Counted from the stretch's first letter, positions 8,848-18,477 are shown. The stretch: DNA of 64,000 nucleotides from Staphylococcus debuckii (GCF_003718735.1 NZ_CP033460.1:744001-808000); one strand, 5' to 3'. Made by a program: numbers and translations. Notes: generated by a model from the letters alone, not told the origin.

Positions 8848-10344
8848 ATGGTAAACGAAGCAGTTATTGGTATTGACTTAGGTACGAGTGCGATTAAATT
8901 ATTGGCGGTGTCTAGAGAGGAGGAGTTCTTGGGCGTACAAAGTGAGCCGTTGCCGCTTTACCAAGATTATCCTGGTTATTCGGAACAAGATCCTGATGAG
9001 TGGAATGCCGCAATGCAGCGTGGTTTGAAGCATTTATTAAGCCAACCGCAAATGGCAGAGGTGGTTATCAAGGGAGTTTCGTTCTCTGGACAGATGCACG
9101 GATTAGTGTTGGTGGATGAAGCGGGAAGACCGTTAAGACGTGCTATTTTGTGGAATGATACGCGGACGACTCCACAATGTGAGCTGATTAAAGAGCAACA
9201 TGGCGACCAAGTACTTGGGAATCCGGTGGTGGAAGGATTTACGTTGACTAAGTTGTTATGGGTGAAAGAGAATGAGCCTGAATTGTGGGGGAAAGCAGCA
9301 GCGTTTATGTTGCCGAAAGATTATTTCCGCTATTGTTTGACTGGCGAAATCTATACAGAGTTCTCTGATGCGGCTGCGACGATGTTATGGAATCCGCAGG
9401 CCAAAGCATGGGATAAGGCGTTAGGTGAGGAATTTGGAATTCCTGATATTTATCCTGATGTACTTCAATCGCATAATAAGGCAGGCACATTTAATGCTTT
9501 GTTGGCAGCTGAACTCTGTTTAGGGACAGACGTTCCAGTCTTTGCTGGTGGTGCTGATAATGCATGTGGCGCTTTAGGTTCTGGCGTTATTAATCCGAAT
9601 GATTCGATTTGCAGTATTGGGACTTCGGGTGTGTTGCTGATTTGTGAACCTGTAGGCGGCGCTGAAGGATACGGTCATAAGATTCATTTGATGAATCACG
9701 CAGTGCCGGATGTCAATTATTTGATGGGCGTGACATTGAGTGCAGGATATAGTTTGAGTTGGTTCAAACGTGAGTTTTATGCGGATGAAAGCTTTGAACA
9801 GTTGTTGGATGAAGCGCGAGAAGCGGGCATTGGTGCTCATGGTCTGATCTTCACGCCTTATTTAGCGGGAGAGCGCACACCACATGGAGATGCTTCGATT
9901 CGTGGCAGCTTTATCGGTATCAGCGGCTCGAACATACGCGGCGACTTTGCACGTGCAGTAGTGGAAGGCATCACTTATTCATTGTATGATTCATTGATTT
10001 ACTTGCGCAGTGTCGGAAAAAATGTCACGAAAATTGTCTCTACTGGTGGAGGAGCGAAAAGCGATTTCTGGTTGCAATTACAAGCAGATGTATTTAATGC
10101 GGAAATTTATAAATTGAAACATGAAGAAGGTCCGAGTATGGGCGCAGCTATGTTGGCGGCATATGGTTTAGGCTGGTATCCAAGTTTAACGGATTGTGCG
10201 AAACAATTTATTCATTATACAACGACATTCAAGCCAGATTTAAAACGTCATAAAGCTTACGAAGATTACTTCCAAATTTATCAACAAGTTTATAATGCGA
10301 CAAGACGATTGACTAAGAACTTATTAGAGTTGCAGAAAAAGTAA
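8848..10344 (+). CDS. xylB: Xylulokinase
   Basis: The 498-residue FGGY-family sugar kinase has the N-terminal phosphate loop GIDLGTSAIK and the xylulokinase-specific SGQMHGLVLVD motif near residue 80, with its neighbouring ILWNDTR. A late TGGGAKSDFWLQLQADVF segment lies near residue 405. It phosphorylates D-xylulose to xylulose 5-phosphate. I choose the ATG at 8848 because AAGGAAAGG lies 8 nt before it; the in-frame GTG at 8839 overlaps that site. It stands alone, without xylA, xylR or a transporter, so xylulose from another source or a distant xyl locus must be assumed. The cre site overlaps its promoter. Confidence 0.92.
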   Translation: MVNEAVIGIDLGTSAIKLLAVSREEEFLGVQSEPLPLYQDYPGYSEQDPDEWNAAMQRGLKHLLSQPQMAEVVIKGVSFSGQMHGLVLVDEAGRPLRRAILWNDTRTTPQCELIKEQHGDQVLGNPVVEGFTLTKLLWVKENEPELWGKAAAFMLPKDYFRYCLTGEIYTEFSDAAATMLWNPQAKAWDKALGEEFGIPDIYPDVLQSHNKAGTFNALLAAELCLGTDVPVFAGGADNACGALGSGVINPNDSICSIGTSGVLLICEPVGGAEGYGHKIHLMNHAVPDVNYLMGVTLSAGYSLSWFKREFYADESFEQLLDEAREAGIGAHGLIFTPYLAGERTPHGDASIRGSFIGISGSNIRGDFARAVVEGITYSLYDSLIYLRSVGKNVTKIVSTGGGAKSDFWLQLQADVFNAEIYKLKHEEGPSMGAAMLAAYGLGWYPSLTDCAKQFIHYTTTFKPDLKRHKAYEDYFQIYQQVYNATRRLTKNLLELQKK

Positions 10345-10413
10345 GAGCGCGAGTGTTGTTGGGTAGTGAGTTGGTTGAATGTTGCGAATTGATGAGTCTG
10401 TAGGATATTGCGG

Positions 10414-10571
10414 TATATTGGCCAAGATGGTGGGCAACGTGTCCAAAAAACGGATATATTGGCCAAGATTCGAGTGAACGTGTCCAATAAACGGATATAT
10501 TGGCCAAGATTGCGAGTAACGTGTCCAATAAATGAATATATTGGCCAAGATGGGCGGTAACATGTCCAATA
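10414..10571. repeat. Tandem array A1: four 41-bp units of a hairpin-like repeat
   Basis: Units start with TATTGGCCAAGAT at 10416, 10457, 10498 and 10539, an exact 41-bp period, and each ends near CGTGTCCAATA. The first nine and last nine bases of a unit (TATTGGCCA / TGTCCAATA) are near-perfect inverted repeats, so each unit could fold into a stem on either strand. The middle 8-10 bases vary. A second array of the same family is at 19.6 kb. The 41-bp unit is not a multiple of three and the array has stops, so it is not coding. Confidence 0.9.
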
Positions 10572-10611
10572 TCGCAACTCCTCTAAAGCATTTCTATCCA
10601 ACGCCATATAT

Positions 10612-10644
10612 AAAAAAACTGAGACATCCATTGAGATGTCTCAG
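10612..10644 (-). terminator. Minus-strand terminator of the small membrane protein gene
   Basis: CTGAGACAT (10619-10627) and ATGTCTCAG (10636-10644) form a perfect 9-bp stem. On the minus strand it is followed by seven T residues. Confidence 0.85.
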
Positions 10645-10671
10645 CTTATTTCGGGCGTTTATTTCATGTGA

Positions 10672-10851
10672 TTAGTTGCCGTTTTTTTCTAAATAGTAGC
10701 CAATCCATGCACCGACAGGAATACCGATGATAGGTGTTGTAATTGCGCTAAGTACAATAACTGAACCAATCATGATTAAACCATTCTTAGAACCAAATCG
10801 CATGTGCTTGATTGTTTCGACCATATCTCCAACATACTCTTTAAATGACAT
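10672..10851 (-). CDS. Small membrane protein, unknown function
   Basis: The ATG at 10851 lies 7 nt after a perfect AGGAGG, giving 59 residues (MSFKEYVGDMVETIKHMRFG...). An N-terminal amphipathic, charged stretch is followed by one or two hydrophobic segments with Gly/Pro-rich turns (residues ~27-52) and the end EKNGN. I do not recognise a family. It has its own terminator at 10612-10644 and is transcribed away from the GNAT gene. Confidence 0.7.
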   Translation of the reverse strand: MSFKEYVGDMVETIKHMRFGSKNGLIMIGSVIVLSAITTPIIGIPVGAWIGYYLEKNGN

Positions 10852-10972
10852 AATATTACCTCCTAGCAATTAATTTATTTGTGATTAGTATTCATCTATA
10901 ATATATCATGAATTAGAGAAATTAGATATAATCAACTATATACAACCCTAAATAATTAAGTAGGTGAGTTCA

Positions 10973-11548
10973 ATGAAGTTCGAATATTTGAGTGAGGAAA
11001 CAGAACGGTTAGTGATAAGACCTCTTCAGCACTCGGATTACCAAGCATGGCTGACAGGTTTTTGCGGGCGTTTCGACTCACAATCTTCTTATGATGAAGG
11101 TAGATTAGATATGTCGATTTGTACTGAAAATTGGTATAAACAACTCGTAGACAAGCATCATCAGTTTATTAAAGAAGACAAGATTTACATATTTGGTATT
11201 TTTCGCAAAGCGGATGGTATGCATTTAGGGAATTTAGATATCGTGACCTTGTCTCGCAGTCACTTTCAGTGGGCAGAGTGCGGTTACACGATTCATAATC
11301 AATTCTGGCGCCAGGGATATGCGTTTGAAGCATTGACAGCCATGTTGAAGATTGCGGATAAACGATTGAAGTACCATCGTATTGAAGCACATGTGAATAT
11401 TGGAAATATGGCTTCTGCGAAATTATTGGAAAAAGCAGGATTTCAGTATGAATGTACGCGTGAAAAATTTATTTTTGAAAACGGAGAATGGACAGATCAC
11501 CTTGTATACGCTAAAACGCTGAATAATATGCTTCCGGTTAATATGTAA
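10973..11548 (+). CDS. GNAT-family N-acetyltransferase (RimJ/RimL-like)
   Basis: The 191-residue protein starts with the ETERLVIRPLQHSDY motif of RimJ/RimL-type acetyltransferases. The acetyl-CoA region appears near WAECGYTIHNQFWRQGYAFEA (residues ~100-120) and the late NIGNMASAKLLEKAGF segment near 140. Such enzymes acetylate protein N-termini or small molecules; the substrate is not predictable. The ATG at 10973 has AGGTG 6 nt before it; an upstream in-frame GTG at 10964 lies inside that site and is rejected. Confidence 0.85.
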   Translation: MKFEYLSEETERLVIRPLQHSDYQAWLTGFCGRFDSQSSYDEGRLDMSICTENWYKQLVDKHHQFIKEDKIYIFGIFRKADGMHLGNLDIVTLSRSHFQWAECGYTIHNQFWRQGYAFEALTAMLKIADKRLKYHRIEAHVNIGNMASAKLLEKAGFQYECTREKFIFENGEWTDHLVYAKTLNNMLPVNM

Positions 11549-11647
11549 TGTTATTTTTTACAAAAAATTTAAAAACATAAGACTGAAAATTATGTATACT
11601 ATAAATAAGTAATGATTCGAGAAAGGCAGGAGGTCAAGTTCAACATC

Positions 11648-12256
11648 ATGAAAGGGAGAATACTTGTTTCATCAGATATTCATGGTCATGGAGCAGCCTT
11701 GGCCAAACTCTTAAAATATGTAGATTATAATCCGAAAAAAGATCAATTAGTGCTCTTAGGAGATTATGTGAATAACGGTCCGGATTCGACTGGGACGTTG
11801 AAAATGGTTAAGAAATTACATAGCGAAGGGGCAATTGTATTATTAGGCAATCATGACGTACGGTGGATGAAATCGAAGGAGAAGCGGAAACGCAAGTGGC
11901 GTTCTGTGCTACAAGAGTTTGATAGCATTGCGAAAATCGATGACTATCTATTTGTTCATGCCGGCGTGAATCCTTCCAAATCATTATCGAAACAAAAATT
12001 GTCTGAAGTCACTGGATTTGAATCAGATGTTGCGTTGTCACGAAAAATAAAAGGCAGATGGGTCGTGCATGGCCATGTGCCGACACGTCGCTATGGTGCG
12101 AAGAAGAATAGGATTTACATCAAAGGCCATACTATCGACATTGATACAGGTGCTGGTCACGGTGAGCGCTTGTCTTTAGTCGATTTAACACATCAGCAAG
12201 TTTGTTCTATTGAAGTAGAGCAGTTGAAAAAAGTACATGAGTATAGTTTCGGATAG
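11648..12256 (+). CDS. Calcineurin-type metallophosphatase (PrpA/ApaH-like)
   Basis: The 202-residue protein has the complete metallophosphoesterase motif series: SDIHGHG near residue 9, GDYVNNGPDS near 38, GNHD near 68, a single FVHAG near 104, and HGH near 142. Relatives are small serine/threonine or diadenosine tetraphosphate phosphatases. The ATG at 11648 is chosen although its AGGAGGT site is about 14 nt away, because the upstream ATG at 11612 has no ribosome site. A long hairpin terminator follows the stop. Confidence 0.82.
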   Translation: MKGRILVSSDIHGHGAALAKLLKYVDYNPKKDQLVLLGDYVNNGPDSTGTLKMVKKLHSEGAIVLLGNHDVRWMKSKEKRKRKWRSVLQEFDSIAKIDDYLFVHAGVNPSKSLSKQKLSEVTGFESDVALSRKIKGRWVVHGHVPTRRYGAKKNRIYIKGHTIDIDTGAGHGERLSLVDLTHQQVCSIEVEQLKKVHEYSFG

Positions 12257-12260
12257 ATGA

Positions 12261-12298
12261 AAGACCTTGAATGCTGTAATTAGCAGCTTCAAGGTCTT
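12261..12298 (+). terminator. Terminator of the metallophosphatase gene
   Basis: AAGACCTTGAA at 12261-12271 pairs with TTCAAGGTCTT ending at 12298. The tail is CAAAAATTT, so the T-run is weak, but the stem is 11 bp. Confidence 0.65.
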
Positions 12299-12434
12299 CA
12301 AAAATTTATCAGGATATTTTAATAAGAAAAATCCCTGAACTATATAGGCGGGAGGAGCGAGCCGCGACACTTCATCCAATCTACCCCTCACTAACCCATA
12401 AAAATATAAAATTTCCTCTAATTACGTAAAGAAA

Positions 12435-12468
12435 AAGAGTTGAGACCTCCATAGAAGTCCCAACTCTT
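12435..12468 (-). terminator. Terminator of the feo operon
   Basis: AAGAGTTGAGAC (12435-12446) pairs with GTCCCAACTCTT (12457-12468). On the minus strand the stem is followed by CTTTTTC, which fits the feo genes transcribed from the right. Confidence 0.7.
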
Positions 12469-12479
12469 CTTCCCAACGT

Positions 12480-12560
12480 TGGCAGTAGCTACCTGAACAG
12501 TACAAGTTAGCTTTACCAGCGCGAAAGAACGATATAACATTTCGGCCCCGCGCGCTCCCA
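12480..12560 (-). repeat. Interspersed staphylococcal element E1
   Basis: Read on the minus strand, this region has a GC-rich inverted segment (GGGAGCGCGCGGGGCCGAAA ... TTTCGCGCTGG), then GCTAACTTGTAC and TTCAGGTAGCTACTGCC. The same series GGCTAACTA ... TTCAGATAGCTACTGTC occurs at 27.3 kb, and shorter versions at 24.65 and 34.67 kb. It lies 3' of the FeoB-associated gene. Confidence 0.6.
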
Positions 12561-12569
12561 ACTATTATA

Positions 12570-12746
12570 TTAAGACGCATGTTTCTGATGTTTTTTCATT
12601 TCTTTAGGCATTGCATGTCCGCAACCTTTGTTGATATCGCATGCTGCACATTTACCTTGCTTAGACTTTTTGAAGAAGCGGACTAAAGTATAAGCGGCAT
12701 AGCCGAAGATTAATAAAATAATGACAGCGTTAATTAAAATTGTCAT
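12570..12746 (-). CDS. FeoB-associated Cys-rich membrane protein
   Basis: The 58-residue protein has one N-terminal membrane segment (MTILINAVIILLIFGYAAY), a Lys-rich stretch, then CAACDINKGCGHAM with three cysteines and a His. This is the layout of the FeoB-associated Cys-rich family (PF12669). It starts at the ATG at 12746 after AAGGAGG, 14 bp downstream of feoB, and so ends the operon. It may help FeoB assemble or pass ferrous iron; this is known only as an association. Confidence 0.85.
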   Translation of the reverse strand: MTILINAVIILLIFGYAAYTLVRFFKKSKQGKCAACDINKGCGHAMPKEMKKHQKHAS

Positions 12747-12760
12747 TGTACTGTTCCTCC

Positions 12761-14755
12761 TTAACCAAAAAGTTGACTGCCTTGATAGACAATAAATGTT
12801 AGAACATAGGCAATTACAACAGGATAAAGTGTTGCGATAATTGTCCATTTCCAAGATACGGTTTCTTTACGAATGGCTGCCACAGTGGACAAGCATGGAA
12901 TATACAACAAGATGAATAACATAAATGCGTATGCAGATGCTGGTGTAAAGTGTGTAGATATCATTCTTGTCAGTCCATGACTATCAGTCGCATAAATAAT
13001 GGCCATGGCACTTACCACGACTTCTTTTGCTAAGAAGCCAGGAATTAAAGTTGCACCGGCTTGCCATGTACCGAAACCAAGCGGCACTAATAATGGTGTA
13101 ATACAAGCTCCGATAATTTGTAAGAAACTGTGATCGACATTAACCCCGAACCCAGTCGGTCCTGCGTAATTTAACATCCAAATGACGACTGAACCGCCGA
13201 AGATAAAGGTACCGGCTTTTTTCACAAAGCCTTTTGCTTTTTCCCAAGTGCTGCGCCACAACGTTTTAGCTGATGGTAAACGGTAAGGCGGCAATTCGAT
13301 TACAAAGACAGAGTTTTCCTTTTTCAAAATCGTCTTCGTCATGACAAAGCTGACGGTCAAGGCCACTACTATACCGATAACGTACAAACTGAGTACTACA
13401 AGGGCTTGATTTTCTTTAAAAAAGACACCCGCAAATAGTGCGTAGACCGGAAGACGAGCGGAACAAGACATAAACGGTGTGATTAAAATGGTAGTTAAAC
13501 GCTCTTTCTCTTGTTCAATACTTCTCGTCGCCATGACACCTGGTACATTACAGCCAAAGCCAATAATCATAGGAATGAAAGATTTACCGTTTAAGCCTAA
13601 ACCTTCCATAATCTTATCCATGATCAACGCAATACGTGCCATATAACCTGAATCTTCCAATACAGAGATGAAGAAGAATAAAATCATAATTTGCGGCACG
13701 AATACTAAGACAGCGCCGACTCCGGCAATAATACCGTCCGTAATCAAGTCTTTTAAGAATGGGAATAATCCCAGCGCATCCATCGCTTGTTTGACCCAAT
13801 CTGTAAAAGGACCGCCGATAAAATCATCCAACCTATCTGATAGCGGTGTACCAATCCATGAGAATGTTGCTTGGAAAATCAGCCACATAATGACTAAGAA
13901 AATCGGTATACCTATATATTTATTAGTCAATATTTTATCTACACGATCAGTCAGATATTGTTTCTTCTTATTAGGATACGTAATGACATCTTCTAAAATA
14001 TCATCAATATATTCCGTACGAGAACGACGCATACTGTCAACAATAGACATATCCAATTGTGTCGCTAAATGCTCTCTAATCGCATGTAGTTCAGGATGAT
14101 TATGTGCGTTAATAAATTGTTCAATTGCAGGATTACCCAATAAATATTGGACTGCGATAAAACGATGGCGTTTGGTTGGTAAATCAAGTTGGTGTTTGAA
14201 GTAATGCTGCAGCTCTGATAATGCAGATTCAACTGTTGCTTCATAAGGGATTTTCAAAGGTTGAGCTGTAGATAAATCATCGTCTTTGAGGAGCTCTAAT
14301 ATACTATCGATACCTTGACCGCTTCTCGCCACAATCGGCAATATCGGCATCTTCAACCGACGCATCAACAAATTGCGGTTAATCTCGATTCCCCGTTTCG
14401 TAGCCACATCTCCCATATTCAAACACAAGAGAATCGGAGAACCGAACTCCATTAATTGCGTCGTCAATAACAAGTTACGTTTCAACTGTACTGCATCCAC
14501 AATATTGACAACTTTAGAAAAATTGTTATGCAATAAATAATCTGTCACGACCGTTTCATCTTTAGAAATCGGCAATAAATCATAAATACCCGGCAAGTCG
14601 ACCAATTCGCCTTGCTTATCCTTCAACATACCCACTTTCTTCTCAACCGTTACACCGCTCCAGTTTCCTACATATTCATAAGAACCCGTCAGTGCATTGA
14701 AAAGCGTTGTTTTGCCGACATTCGGATTGCCGACAATACAATAAGAGTTATGCAT
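12761..14755 (-). CDS. feoB: Ferrous iron transporter FeoB
   Basis: The 664-residue protein has an N-terminal G-protein domain with the G1 loop [16 protein letters not shown] at residues ~8-23 and the G3 DLPGIYDL near 53; NMGD lies near 113. After a GDI-like helical region come two Gate domains with membrane helices ([21 protein letters not shown] near 400; [20 protein letters not shown] near 575). It imports Fe2+ across the cytoplasmic membrane. Its start overlaps the end of feoA by 8 bp. The length is normal. A Fur box lies upstream of feoA. Confidence 0.96.
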   Translation of the reverse strand: MHNSYCIVGNPNVGKTTLFNALTGSYEYVGNWSGVTVEKKVGMLKDKQGELVDLPGIYDLLPISKDETVVTDYLLHNNFSKVVNIVDAVQLKRNLLLTTQLMEFGSPILLCLNMGDVATKRGIEINRNLLMRRLKMPILPIVARSGQGIDSILELLKDDDLSTAQPLKIPYEATVESALSELQHYFKHQLDLPTKRHRFIAVQYLLGNPAIEQFINAHNHPELHAIREHLATQLDMSIVDSMRRSRTEYIDDILEDVITYPNKKKQYLTDRVDKILTNKYIGIPIFLVIMWLIFQATFSWIGTPLSDRLDDFIGGPFTDWVKQAMDALGLFPFLKDLITDGIIAGVGAVLVFVPQIMILFFFISVLEDSGYMARIALIMDKIMEGLGLNGKSFIPMIIGFGCNVPGVMATRSIEQEKERLTTILITPFMSCSARLPVYALFAGVFFKENQALVVLSLYVIGIVVALTVSFVMTKTILKKENSVFVIELPPYRLPSAKTLWRSTWEKAKGFVKKAGTFIFGGSVVIWMLNYAGPTGFGVNVDHSFLQIIGACITPLLVPLGFGTWQAGATLIPGFLAKEVVVSAMAIIYATDSHGLTRMISTHFTPASAYAFMLFILLYIPCLSTVAAIRKETVSWKWTIIATLYPVVIAYVLTFIVYQGSQLFG

Positions 14756-14984
14756 CCGCTTGCTCCAACATTATTTTGCAAGCATCACAGTGACGGATAC
14801 CGATACATTGACCATCCATCTCTAACGTGCATGGACCTTTCATAAAAAACTTCTGACGTACTTTAATTTTGCTTCCGATTGTAAAACCAAGTGCGCTTAA
14901 TCGATGTGCAAGCATAGTATTTTCAAAATTAATACTCGTAATTTTATAAGTTAAACCTTTTTCGGCATTAGCTGCATGAACCAT
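14748..14984 (-). CDS. feoA: FeoA family iron transport protein
   Basis: The 78-residue protein has the SH3-like FeoA fold: the [19 protein letters not shown] segment is typical and the end, [11 protein letters not shown], carries two cysteines. FeoA is a cytosolic partner of FeoB. The ATG at 14984 follows GAGAGGTGGCATTTAA. It leads the operon and overlaps feoB. Confidence 0.93.
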   Translation of the reverse strand: MVHAANAEKGLTYKITSINFENTMLAHRLSALGFTIGSKIKVRQKFFMKGPCTLEMDGQCIGIRHCDACKIMLEQADA

Positions 14985-15016
14985 TTAAATGCCACCTCTC
15001 AAAACTTAATTGTAAT

Positions 15017-15065
15017 TGATTATTATTATCATTGATATTTTACACCCATCTTAAAAAGTCTACAA
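15017..15065 (-). promoter_or_regulatory. feo promoter with Fur box
   Basis: Minus-strand -35 TTGTAG (15060-15065), a 17-bp spacer and -10 TAAAAT (15037-15042). The 15-mer TGATTATTATTATCA at 15017-15031 matches the Fur core TGATAATNATTATCA at 14 of 15 positions and overlaps the predicted transcription start. Repression by Fur-iron is the clear expectation. Confidence 0.8.
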
Positions 15066-15261
15066 TCTTTTTTTAAATAATATGAGGTAAATGTAAAAAA
15101 GAAATAACGATGTAAGGATACAAATATTAAGCAGAAATACTGGACCTCAACGCTCATAAGGGATTTCAAGTCGTACGTCTCGACTGAAAATTTTTCGCAA
15201 AACTGTCACATCTTTTTTGAAAAGAAACCTTTAGAAAGTTCAATGAATGTGAAGAGGGAGC

Positions 15262-15291
15262 GGGACTGAGACATTATTATGTCCCAGTCCC
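15262..15291. repeat. Orphan GAGACAT-type hairpin
   Basis: GGGACTGAGACAT pairs with ATGTCCCAGTCCC around a short TATT loop. No T-run follows on either strand. It belongs to a hairpin family seen at many gene ends in the window (10.6, 12.4, 19.5, 24.7 and 58.0 kb). The remainder of 14985-15539 contains the feo promoter at its left end and a TATAAT at 15436-15441 serving the Wzz-like gene; nothing else is seen. Confidence 0.65.
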
Positions 15292-15539
15292 TATTATGTA
15301 AGAAATGCGAAGTAATTTTTAAATAAATGTAAGCAATTAACGAATATCATTTTAAATATCATTAAAGTTTGTAAATTACATGTAAAAAGTATGCAATGTT
15401 TCAATTAATATCCAAAAATATGCTTTTATATCCATTATAATGAATCACAAGCGGTCGGATTAGTCGTGAAAGCTAAGCACCATCAACGCTTCTGACATGT
15501 AGCATTCAATTTTCCGCATTACGGAGGTAACGAAGCAAT

Positions 15540-16277
15540 ATGGAAGAAAATAAAAGTTTTGATTTTTCAAAGTTATGGGAGATTATCAAGCGCAATTTGA
15601 AGTGGCTGATAATTCTACCGATTGTCTGCCTATTATTGAGTGTGCTGTTTACAGCAGTAGCAGTACATCCCAAATACCAAGCAACTTCACAAGTCCTTAT
15701 CAACAAGAGTGATAAAGGGGATCTAACTATGGCAGAGAAATTCCAAGCAGATTCTCAAATCGTCGCTACATATACTGACATCGCAAAAAGTCCACGTGTA
15801 TTAGGCAAAGTTGCGGATGAAGTCGGACATGGAGAAGATGCGAATTCGATTTCAGAGAAAGTAGAAATCAGCAATGAGCCTAACTCACAAGTGTTGAACT
15901 TTACTGCTACAGACGAAAACAAAAAACGTGCTGAAAAAATTGCAGATCAGTCAGCTGAAATCTTCAAAAAGCAAATCGGCAGTCTTGCTGAAAAAGGTGA
16001 TATTGAAGTTTTATCTAAATCAGCAGACAATGTTAAATCCACATCCACAAGCATGGGTAAAAATGCCGCTGTCGGCTTTATTGCAGGATTAATTTTAGCA
16101 GTTATTCTCATCTGTATTTTGGAATTCTTAAGAAATACAAAAAAGAATAAAACACAGCGCAATGAAACACCGCACACACAACATACGCATCAACGCAGAC
16201 GTCCTAAAAGAGAAGATTTAACGCAAGATGATATCAATGAGCATGATAGACCTGATGAAGGAAATCATCTACGCTAG
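15540..16277 (+). CDS. Wzz/CapA-like chain-length regulator
   Basis: The 245-residue protein has two membrane segments (residues ~22-45 and ~180-202) enclosing an extracytoplasmic domain that begins with YQATSQVLI, the Wzz pattern. The C-terminal cytoplasmic tail is long and rich in His, Arg and Asp. Staphylococcal CapA proteins have this layout and activate a separate tyrosine kinase (CapB), but neither CapB nor the phosphatase CapC is present here. It could regulate surface polysaccharide or teichuronic-type polymer length. The start ATG follows GGAGGTAACGAAGCAAT. Confidence 0.8.
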   Translation: MEENKSFDFSKLWEIIKRNLKWLIILPIVCLLLSVLFTAVAVHPKYQATSQVLINKSDKGDLTMAEKFQADSQIVATYTDIAKSPRVLGKVADEVGHGEDANSISEKVEISNEPNSQVLNFTATDENKKRAEKIADQSAEIFKKQIGSLAEKGDIEVLSKSADNVKSTSTSMGKNAAVGFIAGLILAVILICILEFLRNTKKNKTQRNETPHTQHTHQRRRPKREDLTQDDINEHDRPDEGNHLR

Positions 16278-16298
16278 TAAACTTATTGCACTATCAGT

Positions 16299-16335
16299 AG
16301 GTTGGGATTCAAATAGAACGCCCGACCTCTTGCTT
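16299..16335 (+). terminator. Hairpin after the Wzz-like gene
   Basis: AGGTTGGG (16299-16306) pairs with CCCGACCT (16321-16328), and CTTGCTTTTTC follows. It may terminate or attenuate transcription before the epimerase gene. Confidence 0.5.
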
Positions 16336-16400
16336 TTTCAAAGTCACTATAACTTGCATTTAAGACAAAGAGAGAGAACATTAAATTGGGGTGAAAGAAA

Positions 16401-18284
16401 GTGTCCAAATTACCTGTAAGACAGCAGCGTCTGATATTCTTTTTAATCGTCGATTCACTTATCGTCGCATTTTCTGTCTTCTTAAGCTATTCGATTCTAG
16501 AACCATATTTCCGAGGTTATTCATTAAAATTATTAATCCTATCATCAGTGGTATTATTATGTTCGCACCATATCTTCGCTAGTGTGTTCAATTTATATCA
16601 CCGCGCTTGGGAATACGTCAGTATTAACGAAATGTTTGTTATTGTCAAAGCAGTAACCTGTTCAATGGCTTTAACCGTACTGGTCGTTCCCTTTTTCACA
16701 CATGAAGGTCCATTTTTGAGATTGTACTTTATCACATGGATGATGCATATCCTCTTAATCGGTGGTTCAAGACTTTCTTGGAGAATCTTTCGCAGAACGC
16801 TTAACCGCAGAGGTCGAAAAAGAAAGAATACTTTAGTAATCGGAGCAGGAGAGGGCGGCTCAATGCTGATTCAACAGATGTTGAAACGTCCCGGTATGGA
16901 CATGGAACCTGTACTTGCAGTCGATGATGATCCGAATAAACAGAAATTAACGATTACAGAAGGCGTAAAAGTCCAAGGTAAAATTGAAGATGTACCTGAT
17001 TTAGTACGTAAATATCGTATTAAGAAAATCATCATTGCAATTCCGACACTTTCTCAAAAACGCTTACGTGAAATTAATGATATCTGTGAAAACCTCGGCG
17101 TTACTGTATTGAAGATGCCGAATATCGAAGAAGTCATGTCGGGTGAACTCGAAGTCAATCAATTGAAGAAAGTCGAAGTTGAAGATTTACTCGGGCGCGA
17201 TCCGGTGGAATTAGACATGCAGTTGATTTCTAAAGAATTGACCCATCAAACAATTATGGTAACCGGTGCAGGCGGCTCAATCGGTTCAGAAATCTGTCGC
17301 CAAGTTTGCCGCTTCGCACCTGCACGTATTATCTTACTCGGACACGGTGAAAACAGTATCTATCTCATTCACCAAGAGTTGCAGAAACAATACGGCGACC
17401 AAATTGATATTGTACCAGTCATTGCGGATATTCAAGATAGAGCACGCATGTTCAAGATCTTAGACCATTATCAACCTTACGTGGTCTACCACGCAGCAGC
17501 ACATAAACATGTACCGATGATGGAATACAATCCAAGCGAAGCTATTAAAAATAACGTGATGGGTACTAAAAACACAGCAGAAGCAGCACGTGCAGCCAGA
17601 GTCAGCAAATTCGTTATGATTTCGACCGACAAAGCAGTCAACCCGCCGAATGTTATGGGTGCTTCTAAACGTGCGGCCGAAATGATTGTTCAAAGCATGA
17701 ACGAAGAGAACTGTAAGACTGATTTCGTGGCAGTGCGTTTCGGTAACGTACTCGGTTCCCGCGGTTCAGTTATTCCATTATTCAAGAAACAAATTGAAGC
17801 GGGCGGTCCAATTACAGTGACACATCCTGACATCACACGTTACTTCATGACAATCCCAGAAGCAGCACGACTCGTATTGCAAGCCGGCGCAATCGCAGAA
17901 GGCGGAGAAGTCTTCGTGCTCGATATGGGTGAACCAGTTAAAATTGTAGATTTAGCGAAAAACTTAATTCGCTTGAGCGGATACAAAGATGGCGACATCG
18001 AAATCCAATTTACCGGCTTACGACCAGGAGAGAAACTTTACGAAGAACTTCTCGACGAAGACGAAATACATCCAGAACAAGTCTACGAAAAAATCTATCG
18101 CGGTAAAGTAGAAACAATGGAAAATGAAGATGTACTGCGCATCCTCGATGAAATTATTCATAGCAAAGATTACAAACAAAAACTAATCGACCTCGCCAAC
18201 CATCGTTACGAAGATAAAAACGGCAAAGTCGACGCACAAGATGAGGGCAACGACGATATCCCGCCCTTTCGCGTGATCAACTAA
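16401..18284 (+). CDS. CapD-like membrane nucleotide-sugar 4,6-dehydratase/epimerase
   Basis: The 627-residue protein has four or five N-terminal membrane helices (residues ~12-130), then a first nucleotide-binding domain (LVIGAGEGGSML near 150) and a second Rossmann domain with TGAGGSIGSEICRQ near 293. The catalytic region has STDKAVNPPNVMGASKR near residue 410, where Met or Thr replaces the usual Tyr, as in WbpM/PglF/CapD dehydratases. It acts on UDP-N-acetylglucosamine-type substrates for surface glycan. The GTG at 16401 is chosen because GGGGTGA lies 7 nt upstream. Together with the Wzz-like gene it is a minimal polysaccharide cluster without glycosyltransferases. Confidence 0.88.
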   Translation: MSKLPVRQQRLIFFLIVDSLIVAFSVFLSYSILEPYFRGYSLKLLILSSVVLLCSHHIFASVFNLYHRAWEYVSINEMFVIVKAVTCSMALTVLVVPFFTHEGPFLRLYFITWMMHILLIGGSRLSWRIFRRTLNRRGRKRKNTLVIGAGEGGSMLIQQMLKRPGMDMEPVLAVDDDPNKQKLTITEGVKVQGKIEDVPDLVRKYRIKKIIIAIPTLSQKRLREINDICENLGVTVLKMPNIEEVMSGELEVNQLKKVEVEDLLGRDPVELDMQLISKELTHQTIMVTGAGGSIGSEICRQVCRFAPARIILLGHGENSIYLIHQELQKQYGDQIDIVPVIADIQDRARMFKILDHYQPYVVYHAAAHKHVPMMEYNPSEAIKNNVMGTKNTAEAARAARVSKFVMISTDKAVNPPNVMGASKRAAEMIVQSMNEENCKTDFVAVRFGNVLGSRGSVIPLFKKQIEAGGPITVTHPDITRYFMTIPEAARLVLQAGAIAEGGEVFVLDMGEPVKIVDLAKNLIRLSGYKDGDIEIQFTGLRPGEKLYEELLDEDEIHPEQVYEKIYRGKVETMENEDVLRILDEIIHSKDYKQKLIDLANHRYEDKNGKVDAQDEGNDDIPPFRVIN

Positions 18285-18290
18285 TCAGAC

Positions 18291-18317
18291 ACACCTGCTT
18301 CGGCGGGTGTTTTCTTT
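18291..18317 (+). terminator. Terminator of the CapD-like gene
   Basis: ACACCTGC pairs with GCGGGTGT around a TTCG loop, and TTTCTTTTT follows. Confidence 0.85.
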
Positions 18318-18477
18318 TTGAGAAAAGAAAGAATTGGAGAGTGGAATGGCCCTCAAAAGTGTGGTCTAATACTCGTTTCGGATAAAATCAGCTACAATTT
18401 CGACAATTTCAGAATATTGTAGGATGATTTAACCAAGTTCATTATTGACTATTGAATATGAAACTCATAATATTAGG

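Noticed and set aside
10414..10571. CRISPR array
   Set aside because: There are no unique spacers of constant length, the units are continuous tandem copies, and no cas genes are near.
10290..10631. Minus-strand frames of 71-113 codons over array A1
   Set aside because: They run through the repeat array and the 3' end of xylB, with repeated WPIYPFIGHV-like peptides, and have no ribosome site.
13668..14099. 143-codon plus-strand frame inside feoB
   Set aside because: It is antisense to a conserved membrane-protein gene and has a low-complexity composition.
16228..16582. Short plus-strand frames between the Wzz-like and CapD-like genes
   Set aside because: No ribosome sites; they overlap both real genes in other frames.
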